Of a stretch of DNA of 20,163 bases, positions 13,474 to 20,163 are shown in pieces. A program made the translations under genes and the position numbers. A model generated the notes under the pieces. It was not told where the DNA came from. It ran no database searches and was given only the letters and a program-made list of their open reading frames with translations. How positions within the stretch are numbered: position 1 is the first letter of the stretch; the number at the start of each line of letters is the position of its first letter. The DNA lies in contig CAWZYX010000048.1 of NCBI GenBank assembly GCA_963966315.1, positions 1 to 20,163 on the forward strand. Reading direction: 5' to 3'. Origin of the DNA: Winogradskyella_A sp963966315 (lineage in GTDB: Bacteria; Bacteroidota; Bacteroidia; Flavobacteriales; Flavobacteriaceae).

Positions 13474-15882
13474 TTAATTAGGGTTATATGAGCACTCATC
13501 CATTCCTATTGGTGAACCATCTGGAATCTTTGGAGTTGAATATAGTTCGAATTCCTCAGGCTCTTCCATGAAATTATGGATCTGTCTTAAAAATTCTTTG
13601 GCGTACACATCATTTGAGTTTTTCAAAGTGGACTCAGCCAGTTCCTTTAAGGCCTCATAAGCATAAGCCTTTACCTCAAAATAGGCCTTCTCTGAAACTG
13701 CCAGATGCATCAAATATTTGAGCACATTACTCTGGAACTGGTGCTGTATGGTTTGTAGATACAAATCTTTGTAGGAAACATCGAAACCAGTGGCAATGGT
13801 TTTATCTAATAGGTCTTTAAGGCTCAATTGTTGGGAGTCCAAAGCCTTTTGTAAAACCATTCTGTTCATCCTTTCCGGGTGAAGCAATAATCTTAGAGTA
13901 AAATCGCTCGCTGTATTTGCAGCACTTATTGGATCAAAACCAACGGTTGTTTTTCCTTTGAAAGACTCTCTCGTTTTACCGTATGTGTAGGCCCTTGGTG
14001 GAAAGAGCTTCAAAATCGATTTTGGGATGGCTAATTGTCGGGCAGAACACGATTCCAATATCAAATCCAAGGTTTCCTTCTGTACCGCCGGATCTATAGA
14101 ATGCACAATTGTTTGTCCATCTCCTTTTGTCGCATAATTATAATCTAATCCAGCTACCAGTTTTATAGCTGCCTCTACCTGATAGCGGTGATAAAAATAG
14201 AGAGGAACAAATAAATCTTCGAGTACTGTAAAGGGTTGGGAAGACTTTATATTGTGTTCAGAAAAAGCATTTATTGCTGTACTTCTTACATCTAATACAA
14301 GCTTCAATTCTTCAGCAGGAGTCGACCCATTGTCCCATAAATGTGCATACAAATGGGCACCACTTTCTGCTCTGGCATCTGTATCTGAAATGAAACGAAG
14401 GCCATCTTTTTGGGCATTCATCAAAATTTGTTCGAGGGCCTCTTGTTCATCAGTTTCGTCCTCAAAATGGGAATAGCTGTAGGCCACAGTGACTTTATCC
14501 CAATCCCCTATCCCAACATCATATGCATCAGTAAAGTCGATGGTTCCATCTTTTACTCTTATCATGGGGTGAGGATAATCCATAACAGAGGCTCTGGCTC
14601 TAGTACTTGCCGCAAAATTATGGGTAAATCCAAGCGTGTGCCCTACTTCATGAGCACTGAGTTGTCTGATTCTTGCCAAGGCCATTTCAAGCATGGGCTG
14701 ATAGTTGTCATCTGACGTCATAAAAGGCTCTTTCATAAGTGCCTGCGCTATTAAAAAGTCCTGTCTAATTCGCAAACTACCAAGGCTTACATGGCCCTTG
14801 ATAATTTCCCCGGTTCTCGGATCAGTGACGCTTGCTCCGTAACTCCATCCGCGCGTCGACCTGTGCACCCACTGAATAACATTGTAGCGACAGTCCATGG
14901 GGTCTGCGTCCGTCGGTAATAGTTCTACTTTAAAAGCATTTTTATAACCTATCGCTTCAAAGGCTTCATTCCACCAGGAAGCTCCCTCCAGAAGTGCAGA
15001 TCGTATGGGTTCAGGTGTACCAGGATCCAGATAATAAATAATCGGTTCTTTAGCCTCACTGACCGCTGCAGTGGGATCTACTTTTTCCAACCGATGTCTT
15101 ATCACAAAGCGTTGGGTCATATCTTCATGTATTGGAGCAGCATAATCTTTATAACTCATTGAAATAGCTCCACTTCTTACGTCAAACGTTCTAGACTTAT
15201 ACCCTTCATCAGGAAGCTTTACAAACGATTGATGCTGAATGACCGATACTATGGATGATGATGGACTTACAGTCTTCAACTGACTTCCTGTTGGCTGACC
15301 TTTAAACGTAAGAAGACTTTCAAACTCTACATTCTCCGGAAATGCTTTCGTTCGTTCCATAAGCAAAGCACTTTTACTCTGATCCAGTTGAAAAGATCCT
15401 TCTTTCTTCGCCTTAAGTACCTGAACAATTCTATTTGAATCAGAAATTAAAAAGGGCGTGAGATCTATGATAAAAGTTCCATTGGACTCCTCTAGAATTT
15501 TAAAGCCAAAGAGAACTGATTTTGCAAATGCCTGCTCAACACTTCTGGCTTCAGGTTCATAATCAGAACCAGCCCGATACATGAGATTAGGTTGTACCAT
15601 TAGAATCTTGTTTCCGGCACGTTCAAATCGCAGCAGACTGGTGCCCCCCAATTTTCCTCTATCGAGACCAATATCGTTACTTCCTATACCGGTGGCCAAA
15701 GACCTGACGTATAAAAAATCTTCATTAAGCCTGTCAATCTTCAGGAAAATTTTATCAGTTTCCTGCTCGTAGTAAAAATCATAAAACCCAGAATAGGTGA
15801 TCAAACCTTTTTTTTCCATTACCTGCGCTGAGATCGCGGTAGCAAGGATTAAGGATACTAGGGAACAAATGATGTTTTTCAT
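13474..15882 (-). CDS. Secreted zinc-dependent metalloprotease (DUF5117/DUF4953 type)
   Basis: This 802-residue protein begins with a signal peptide (MKNIICSLVSLILATAISA, cleavage probably before Q20), so it is periplasmic or exported. The zinc site HEVGHTLGFTH is at residues 411-421 (H411, E412, H415, H421), and a Met-turn-like SVMDYPHP follows at 432-439, as in metzincins. The upstream region with YYEQETDKIFLKID and SLATGIGSNDIGLDRG, and the block IIYYLDPGTPEPIRSALLEGA, are typical of the large Bacteroidota metalloprotease family annotated with DUF5117 and DUF4953. A helical C-terminal domain of about 300 residues completes it. The substrate is unknown. Threonine aldolase follows after one base, an odd functional pairing. 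A one-mismatch -7 box on the minus strand (15979-15972) is the only promoter candidate seen. Confidence 0.9.
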   Translation of the reverse strand: MKNIICSLVSLILATAISAQVMEKKGLITYSGFYDFYYEQETDKIFLKIDRLNEDFLYVRSLATGIGSNDIGLDRGKLGGTSLLRFERAGNKILMVQPNLMYRAGSDYEPEARSVEQAFAKSVLFGFKILEESNGTFIIDLTPFLISDSNRIVQVLKAKKEGSFQLDQSKSALLMERTKAFPENVEFESLLTFKGQPTGSQLKTVSPSSSIVSVIQHQSFVKLPDEGYKSRTFDVRSGAISMSYKDYAAPIHEDMTQRFVIRHRLEKVDPTAAVSEAKEPIIYYLDPGTPEPIRSALLEGASWWNEAFEAIGYKNAFKVELLPTDADPMDCRYNVIQWVHRSTRGWSYGASVTDPRTGEIIKGHVSLGSLRIRQDFLIAQALMKEPFMTSDDNYQPMLEMALARIRQLSAHEVGHTLGFTHNFAASTRARASVMDYPHPMIRVKDGTIDFTDAYDVGIGDWDKVTVAYSYSHFEDETDEQEALEQILMNAQKDGLRFISDTDARAESGAHLYAHLWDNGSTPAEELKLVLDVRSTAINAFSEHNIKSSQPFTVLEDLFVPLYFYHRYQVEAAIKLVAGLDYNYATKGDGQTIVHSIDPAVQKETLDLILESCSARQLAIPKSILKLFPPRAYTYGKTRESFKGKTTVGFDPISAANTASDFTLRLLLHPERMNRMVLQKALDSQQLSLKDLLDKTIATGFDVSYKDLYLQTIQHQFQSNVLKYLMHLAVSEKAYFEVKAYAYEALKELAESTLKNSNDVYAKEFLRQIHNFMEEPEEFELYSTPKIPDGSPIGMDECSYNPN

Positions 15883-15960
15883 AGGTAATTTTTAAGAAGT
15901 TAAAGCTACATAAATTCCTAAAAATATTGAGGTTCTTTATGAGCCTTGGAAAGTGACCAT

Positions 15961-15968
15961 TATATTTG
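15961..15968 (+). promoter_or_regulatory. -7 promoter box for prfB
   Basis: TATATTTG, followed by CA, matches TAnnTTTG 19 bases before the prfB ATG at 15987. This predicts a very short leader and supports the ATG upstream of the frameshift site as the true start. Confidence 0.65.
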
Positions 15969-15986
15969 CATCAAAGTAAAAAGAGA

Positions 15987-17091
15987 ATGATAACATCAGA
16001 TCAAATCAAAGACCTTAACACCCGCCTTGACGCACTAAGGCACTATCTTTGACTTAGATGCGAAATTAATTGAAATTACCAACGAAGAAGAGCAGACCTT
16101 CGATCCAGACTTCTGGAATGACTCGAGCAAGGCAGAAGTTATTATGAGGTCCATTCGGGAGAAGAAGTCCTGGGTGAACGCTTATGAAGAAGCCAAATCA
16201 TTTGTGGAAGATCTGGAGGTGATTTATGATTTTTTCAAGGAGGATGAAGCCACATCTGAGAACGTTTCGGATCGCTACAACATTGCCTTAAACGCCATTG
16301 AGAAACTAGAATTCAAAAACATGTTATCTGACGAAGCTGACAATCTAAGCGCAGTCCTTCAGATTACAGCAGGAGCAGGTGGTACGGAGAGCTGTGATTG
16401 GGCTAGTATGCTCATGCGCATGTACATCATGTATGCCGAAAAAAACGGTTACAAGGTCAAAGAGTTGAACCTTCAGGAAGGAGATGTTGCCGGAATCAAG
16501 ACGGTGACCCTAGAACTAGAGGGCGATTACGCCTTCGGTTGGTTAAAAGGTGAAAACGGGGTCCATCGACTTGTCAGAATTTCACCCTTTGACAGTAATG
16601 CAAAGCGACACACCAGCTTCGCATCTGTGTATGTATATCCTTTAGTTGATGACACAATAGAAGTTGATATCAATCCGGCTGACATTGAGATCACCACCGC
16701 AAGATCCAGTGGTGCAGGTGGCCAGAATGTTAATAAGGTTGAGACCAAGGTACAACTCACACATAAGCCTACAGGTATTCAGATCTCCTGTTCAGAGACC
16801 AGGTCGCAGCACGATAACCGTGCTCGGGCCATGCAGATGTTAAAATCCCAACTCTATGAAATAGAATTGCAGAAGCAGATGGCCCAACGTGAAGATATTG
16901 AGGCAAGCAAAATGAAAATCGAATGGGGTTCTCAGATACGTAATTATGTCATGCACCCCTATAAACTGGTGAAGGACGTACGCACCGCTCATGAAACGGG
17001 AAATGTGGATGCAGTCATGGATGGGGACCTAGAACCCTTTTTAAAGGCCTATTTAATGATGATGGGTCAGAAGAACGAAATAAGTGAATAA
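15987..17091 (+). CDS. prfB: Peptide chain release factor 2, made by programmed +1 frameshift
   Basis: RF2 releases finished proteins at UGA and UAA codons. The product is about 367 residues: 21 codons from the ATG at 15987 to CTT (16047-16049), a shift past the in-frame TGA (16050-16052), then reading from GAC at 16051 to the TAA at 17091. After the shift, FDPDFWND and the helical N-terminal domain are in frame. The recognition tripeptide SPF lies in RISPFDSNAKRH and the catalytic GGQ in SSGAGGQNVNKVET. Starting at the ATG at 16144 would lose the first helices and is rejected. arsC begins 3 bases after the stop, so they are probably one transcript. Frameshifting gives autoregulation: low RF2 increases pausing at the TGA and thus its own synthesis. 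Confidence 0.95.
16038..16053 (+). promoter_or_regulatory. Programmed +1 frameshift site of prfB
   Basis: AGGCACTATCTTTGAC contains the slippery CTT, the in-frame TGA and the C in the weak-termination position, with a Shine-Dalgarno-like AGG at the same distance as in Escherichia coli (AGG GGG TAT CTT TGA C). Codons were checked in frame from the ATG at 15987. Confidence 0.93.
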
Positions 17092-17094
17092 GCA

Positions 17095-17436
17095 ATGATA
17101 CAGATTTATCATAACCCCAGATGCTCCAAATCCAGACAGGGAGTAACTTTTTTAAAGGAAAAGAACCTGCCTTACGAAGAAGTCAGATACCTGGATCAGG
17201 GATTAACCACTGATGAACTTAAAGGACTTCTCAAAAAGTTAAATTGTTCAGCAATGGAGTTGATAAGAACCAATGAAGCCGTTTGGAAATCCGAGTATAA
17301 GGATAAAGAAATGGGCGAAGAACAATTAATTAAGGCAATGGCAAGCAACCCAAGGCTTGTGGAAAGACCCGTCGTGGTGAATGGAGAAAAAGCAGTAGTT
17401 GCAAGACCAACAGAAAGAATAAATGAAATCATCTAA
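17095..17436 (+). CDS. arsC: ArsC-family (glutaredoxin-type) arsenate reductase
   Basis: This 113-residue thioredoxin-fold protein has the ArsC active-site loop HNPRCSKSR with Cys10. The three arginines that bind the oxyanion in plasmid R773 ArsC have counterparts at R58 (ELIRTNE), R91 (VERPVVV) and R104 (VARPTE). This fits a glutaredoxin-coupled arsenate reductase better than an Spx-type regulator. No arsR, arsB or arsenite efflux gene is nearby, and the gene is nested between prfB and a secreted protein gene with almost no spacing. A housekeeping reductase role is therefore as likely as arsenic resistance. The ATG at 17095 is the only sensible start. Confidence 0.85.
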   Translation: MIQIYHNPRCSKSRQGVTFLKEKNLPYEEVRYLDQGLTTDELKGLLKKLNCSAMELIRTNEAVWKSEYKDKEMGEEQLIKAMASNPRLVERPVVVNGEKAVVARPTERINEII

Positions 17437-17437
17437 T

Positions 17438-17884
17438 ATGAAAAGATCACTAATAGCTACTACCATAGTTATACTCATAGGCTTAGGCCAGTTTAGCTTT
17501 GCACAAAGAAGATCGAGTGTTCCTCCTGCTAAACCTACAGAACAAGAGATTGAAAAGAGAAAGCGAATGATGGAGGAACGTCAGGAGGAGTATGTAGATA
17601 ATTTTTTATCTACACTTGAAGCTGATGATTTTCAAAAAGCAGTTGTTAAACAATATCTGGATAGTTATGTTGAGGAGAAAATCAGAATTTACAAAACCAA
17701 TTTCTCCATAGATAAGGCAAGAAAAGACGCCATAAAGCAACTCAATGAAAGCCATTTTTCTGATCTTAAAGAATTGATCTCAGAGGATGACATGCAAAAG
17801 ATCAAGGAATTCAGTCAGGGCGAATTTGACGATTCAGAGGTCAGGAAAAAGAAAAAAAAGAAAAGGAAGAATAAGAGCCGTTGA
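17438..17884 (+). CDS. Small secreted helical protein with a polylysine tail
   Basis: I do not recognise a characterised family. From the ATG at 17438 (one base after the arsC TAA) the product is 148 residues with a signal peptide, MKRSLIATTIVILIGLGQFSFA, then QRRSSVPPAKPTEQE. The mature part is highly charged and helical (EEYVDNFLSTLEADDFQKAVV, ISEDDMQKIKEF) and ends in RKKKKKKRKNKSR. The organisation (signal peptide, Lx-E/D-D repeats, helices) loosely recalls periplasmic Spy/CpxP-like proteins, but the defining LTxxQ motif is not evident. A start at 17423, inside arsC, is possible but gives a less regular signal peptide. It is probably co-transcribed with prfB and arsC. The basic tail may bind the membrane surface or nucleic acid. 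Confidence 0.75.
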   Translation: MKRSLIATTIVILIGLGQFSFAQRRSSVPPAKPTEQEIEKRKRMMEERQEEYVDNFLSTLEADDFQKAVVKQYLDSYVEEKIRIYKTNFSIDKARKDAIKQLNESHFSDLKELISEDDMQKIKEFSQGEFDDSEVRKKKKKKRKNKSR

Positions 17885-18042
17885 TTTAGTGGATTTTCAA
17901 ACAATAATGTCCGTCTTTTTTCGCTTCTCTGCTCGTGCAGAAGCCATGTAATTCTATACCTGGTATGTCGGATTAGGAATACAACCTAAGGTCTATGACG
18001 AATCTCATATTTACCGGTTATTTTTTTTTCTACTTTGGCTGA

Positions 18043-19923
18043 ATGAATACAATAGCTCAGCGCATTGCCGATTTTCTCAAAGATTTTCCTCCTTTTGAAT
18101 TTCTGGATAAAACTGAGCTCATCAATATTGCGTCATTCGCTGAAGTTATTCACCTGGAAGCAGAGGATTTTGTATTCAGGATAAACCAACCCATTCCAGA
18201 GTATTTCTATGTTGTTAAAAATGGAGCTGTGGGTTTGTACAGCGCTGAAGGGCAACTGGTAGATCAATGCGACGAAGGGGATCTGTTTGGGTTAAAAGCA
18301 CTGTTAAGACAAGGGACCTACATGCTGGAAGCAAAGGCGGTTGAAGAAACCGTTTTATATACGGTATCTTCTGAAGTTTGGGAAACGCATATCCTAAGGA
18401 ACCCGAAAGCCGCTGCTTTTTTGATGAGTAGTATGGCCTCTAATTCCAGAGGTAAATTAAATGCGGGGATTACTTTCAATCCAGATGTAGAGCAAACTAT
18501 TCAGGAACTGCAAACTGCCGATTATTCAAAGGATCCGATAACCTGTCATTCCGACACCTCCATACAGGAAGCAGCTCAAATTATGACCCGCCAAAAAGTA
18601 GGCTCTATAGTCATCGTGGATAAGAATCGACCGTTGGGGATCATTACAGATAAAGACCTGAGAACAAAGGTAGCCACCGGACTAGTTGGAATTTCTGAAG
18701 AAGTTTCAAAGATCATGTCCTCACCCGTACTGACCTTTCCTGAAAATATTACTGTAGCTCAGGCGCAGCTGGCCATGCTCCGTCATAAAATCACTCATCT
18801 GTGCATTACAGAAGATGGGACCGTAAACTCTAATCTTAAGGGTATTTTATCTGAACATGATATTATTGTGTTGAGAGAAATGACCGCAGCAAGCCTTGTT
18901 AAGGAGATCAAACGCAGTAAGGGAGCGGAAGAACTTCGTGTTATACGAAAAAAGGCCGAAAGTCTGTTACAAAATAACATTGAACAAGGAGCGCCAATCG
19001 ACTATATTGGGAAACTACTTTCGGCAATTAACGATACCATTACTCAAAAGGTTATTGATATTAACATCAATCAGTTAGGCCAAGCACCTTGTAGCTTTGC
19101 ATGGCTTGCCATTGGAAGCCAGGGACGACAGGAACAATTGTTAATGACCGACCAGGATAATGCCTTGATATTTGAAAACACCTCAGAAAGCAATTATGCC
19201 GAAGTCAAAAAATACTTTTTAAAACTGGCCGAAGAGGTAAATGAATCTTTAGCTGTTGTTGGTTTTGAACCTTGTCCTTCTCTAATGATGGCCAGTAATC
19301 CTCAATGGTGTCAGTCAGTCTCTAAATGGGCAAATACATTTGAAGGTTGGATTACCCATCCAGATGAAAAAAAATTAATGTTGTGTACGATATTCTTTGA
19401 TTTTGAAAGTGTTTACGGTAGTCAGAAGCTTATTCAGCAGTTATCAGAATCCATTTTTAATTCCATTGAAAAAAACACTATTTTTCTGAATTATCTAGGG
19501 AGAAACGCCCTTCAAAACCCTCCACCATTAAGTTTTTTTAGACAATTTTTGGTGGAAGAAAGTGGTAAACACAAAGACCAATTCGATATTAAAGCCAGAG
19601 CCATGATGCCTTTAGTGGATGCAGCGAGATTATTAATACTTGCTCACAATATCAAGTCCGTGAACAATACCATTGAACGTTATCTCAGACTAGCAAAACT
19701 AGAACCACAAAATGAGGATGTTTATCTATTTTGTGCAGAATCATTTAAGGACTTACTCCGCTTTAGAACCCAACAAGGCCTCAAACATCAAGACTCGGGT
19801 CGGTTTATTGAACTAAAAACCCTTAATAAAGGAGATAAGTTAAAGCTTAAAAGGAGTTTTAAGGCCATCAAACAGATTCAAGGACTCATTCAAACAAGGT
19901 ATAAACTATCTCAGTTAATGTAA
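18043..19923 (+). CDS. cNMP-like/CBS-pair/DUF294 nucleotidyltransferase-like regulatory protein
   Basis: This 626-residue cytoplasmic protein has three parts. Residues 10-125 form a cyclic-nucleotide-binding-like barrel, but the expected phosphate-binding arginine motif is replaced by GTYMLEAKA, so cAMP binding is doubtful. Residues 163-280 form two CBS domains (GIITDKDLR and GILSEHDII are typical), which usually sense adenine nucleotides. Residues 300-450 hold the GlnD-like DUF294 domain, with GSQGRQEQ at 358-365 and the DxD pair D370/D372, the metal-binding residues of nucleotidyltransferases. A helical DUF294 C-terminal domain ends the protein. By analogy with GlnD it may modify a partner protein with a nucleotide, which is inference. 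The DnaQ-type exonuclease gene starts one base after its stop. Confidence 0.92.
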   Translation: MNTIAQRIADFLKDFPPFEFLDKTELINIASFAEVIHLEAEDFVFRINQPIPEYFYVVKNGAVGLYSAEGQLVDQCDEGDLFGLKALLRQGTYMLEAKAVEETVLYTVSSEVWETHILRNPKAAAFLMSSMASNSRGKLNAGITFNPDVEQTIQELQTADYSKDPITCHSDTSIQEAAQIMTRQKVGSIVIVDKNRPLGIITDKDLRTKVATGLVGISEEVSKIMSSPVLTFPENITVAQAQLAMLRHKITHLCITEDGTVNSNLKGILSEHDIIVLREMTAASLVKEIKRSKGAEELRVIRKKAESLLQNNIEQGAPIDYIGKLLSAINDTITQKVIDININQLGQAPCSFAWLAIGSQGRQEQLLMTDQDNALIFENTSESNYAEVKKYFLKLAEEVNESLAVVGFEPCPSLMMASNPQWCQSVSKWANTFEGWITHPDEKKLMLCTIFFDFESVYGSQKLIQQLSESIFNSIEKNTIFLNYLGRNALQNPPPLSFFRQFLVEESGKHKDQFDIKARAMMPLVDAARLLILAHNIKSVNNTIERYLRLAKLEPQNEDVYLFCAESFKDLLRFRTQQGLKHQDSGRFIELKTLNKGDKLKLKRSFKAIKQIQGLIQTRYKLSQLM

Positions 19924-19924
19924 T

Positions 19925-20163
19925 ATGGCTTGGTTTAAGAAGACATCTTATCCAGAATACTGGAAGAATTATGCCAATTGCTTTAAAGACGGGCAAACTC
20001 AAGCCATTGAAGCGCTGAGATTTGTAGTATTTGATACCGAAACCACCGGATTGAATACAAGGAAAGACCGAATTCTTTCCATTGGTTGCGTCGGGGTTTT
20101 AAACTTAAAAATTAAAGTATCAGATCAATTTGAAACCTATCTGATACAGAAGCTGTCTCTTAT
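19925..20163 (+). CDS. DnaQ-like 3'-5' exonuclease, 3' truncated by the window end
   Basis: Seventy-nine complete codons are present. After a short leader (MAWFKKTSYPEYWKNY) comes FVVFDTETTGLNTRKDRILSIG, the Exo I motif (D and E of the DEDD catalytic set) seen in DNA polymerase III epsilon and related exonucleases. The ATG follows the upstream TAA by a single base, indicating an operon with the CBS/DUF294 protein; this pairing recurs in many bacteria. The N-terminal leader before Exo I suggests a stand-alone exonuclease rather than the replicative epsilon subunit. Exo II and III lie outside the window. Confidence 0.88.
   Translation, partial: MAWFKKTSYPEYWKNYANCFKDGQTQAIEALRFVVFDTETTGLNTRKDRILSIGCVGVLNLKIKVSDQFETYLIQKLSL

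Noticed and set aside
15972..15979. Minus-strand TTACTTTG as promoter of the metalloprotease gene
   Set aside because: It has one mismatch to TAnnTTTG and nearly overlaps the prfB -7 box in a crossing orientation, so it is too weak to list as a feature.
17095..17436. Arsenic resistance operon
   Set aside because: Only arsC is present; no arsR, efflux pump or methyltransferase is nearby.
17923..17944. Hairpin (GCTTCT with AGAAGC) downstream of the secreted basic protein
   Set aside because: No T tract follows in the + direction and the stem is short. The 158-base gap 17885-18042 shows no convincing terminator, RNA gene or exact -7 box.
1..20163. Mobile elements, CRISPR arrays, tRNA or rRNA genes, prophage or defence genes
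   Set aside because: No transposase, integrase, regularly spaced repeats, cloverleaf structure or defence-type protein was seen on either strand. Composition looks uniform.

Overview
The window looks like chromosomal DNA of a marine-type member of the Flavobacteriaceae (Bacteroidota). Three things support this. Many proteins are typical of that group: a DUF4834 protein, a YfhO-type membrane protein, a DUF4953/DUF5117-type zinc metalloprotease, and a capnine-type oxoamine synthase. Base composition is even and AT-rich. Several genes are preceded by a TAnnTTTG element, the -7 box of the Bacteroidota primary sigma factor, and Shine-Dalgarno sequences are mostly absent. I see no tRNA, rRNA, insertion sequence, phage gene or CRISPR array, and no gene-free stretch over 300 bases.

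Layout. Positions 2-1024 (+) hold the 3' part of a protein with YxxFG repeats and an arginine-rich tail, ended by a hairpin terminator. Positions 1089-5194 (-) hold a cell-surface group: a DUF4834 protein, a YfhO-like polytopic protein with a TTG start, and a family-4-type glycosyltransferase. From 5298 to 7366 (+) are an outer-membrane transporter-like beta-barrel and a GNAT-fold acyltransferase. Converging on them from the other strand are a PLP-dependent oxoamine synthase (7420-8679) and a cysteine-synthase/CBS-like enzyme (8889-9926). Oligopeptidase B (10001-12058, -) follows, then ybaB (12137-12460, +), which overlaps tail to tail with threonine aldolase (12453-13472, -). The aldolase is coupled to a secreted zinc metalloprotease (13474-15882, -). 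On the + strand come prfB with an intact programmed +1 frameshift (15987-17091), arsC and a small secreted basic protein. Last are a CBS/DUF294 regulatory nucleotidyltransferase-like protein (18043-19923) and the start of a DnaQ-type exonuclease that runs off the window.

The most interesting unit is 6248-9926. The CBS-like enzyme, the oxoamine synthase and the GNAT protein fit, in order, cysteate formation, condensation of cysteate with a fatty acyl group to 3-ketocapnine, and N-acylation. That would make this most of a sulfonolipid (N-acylcapnine) pathway, the lipid class linked to gliding in Flavobacterium and Cytophaga. The 3-ketocapnine reductase is not in the window. The oxoamine synthase step is well supported by family resemblance; the other two assignments are inferences.

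Promoter boxes also correct several start sites. The longest open frames of the DUF4834 gene and the transporter gene begin upstream of, or inside, their own -7 elements, so the internal ATG codons given here are preferred.
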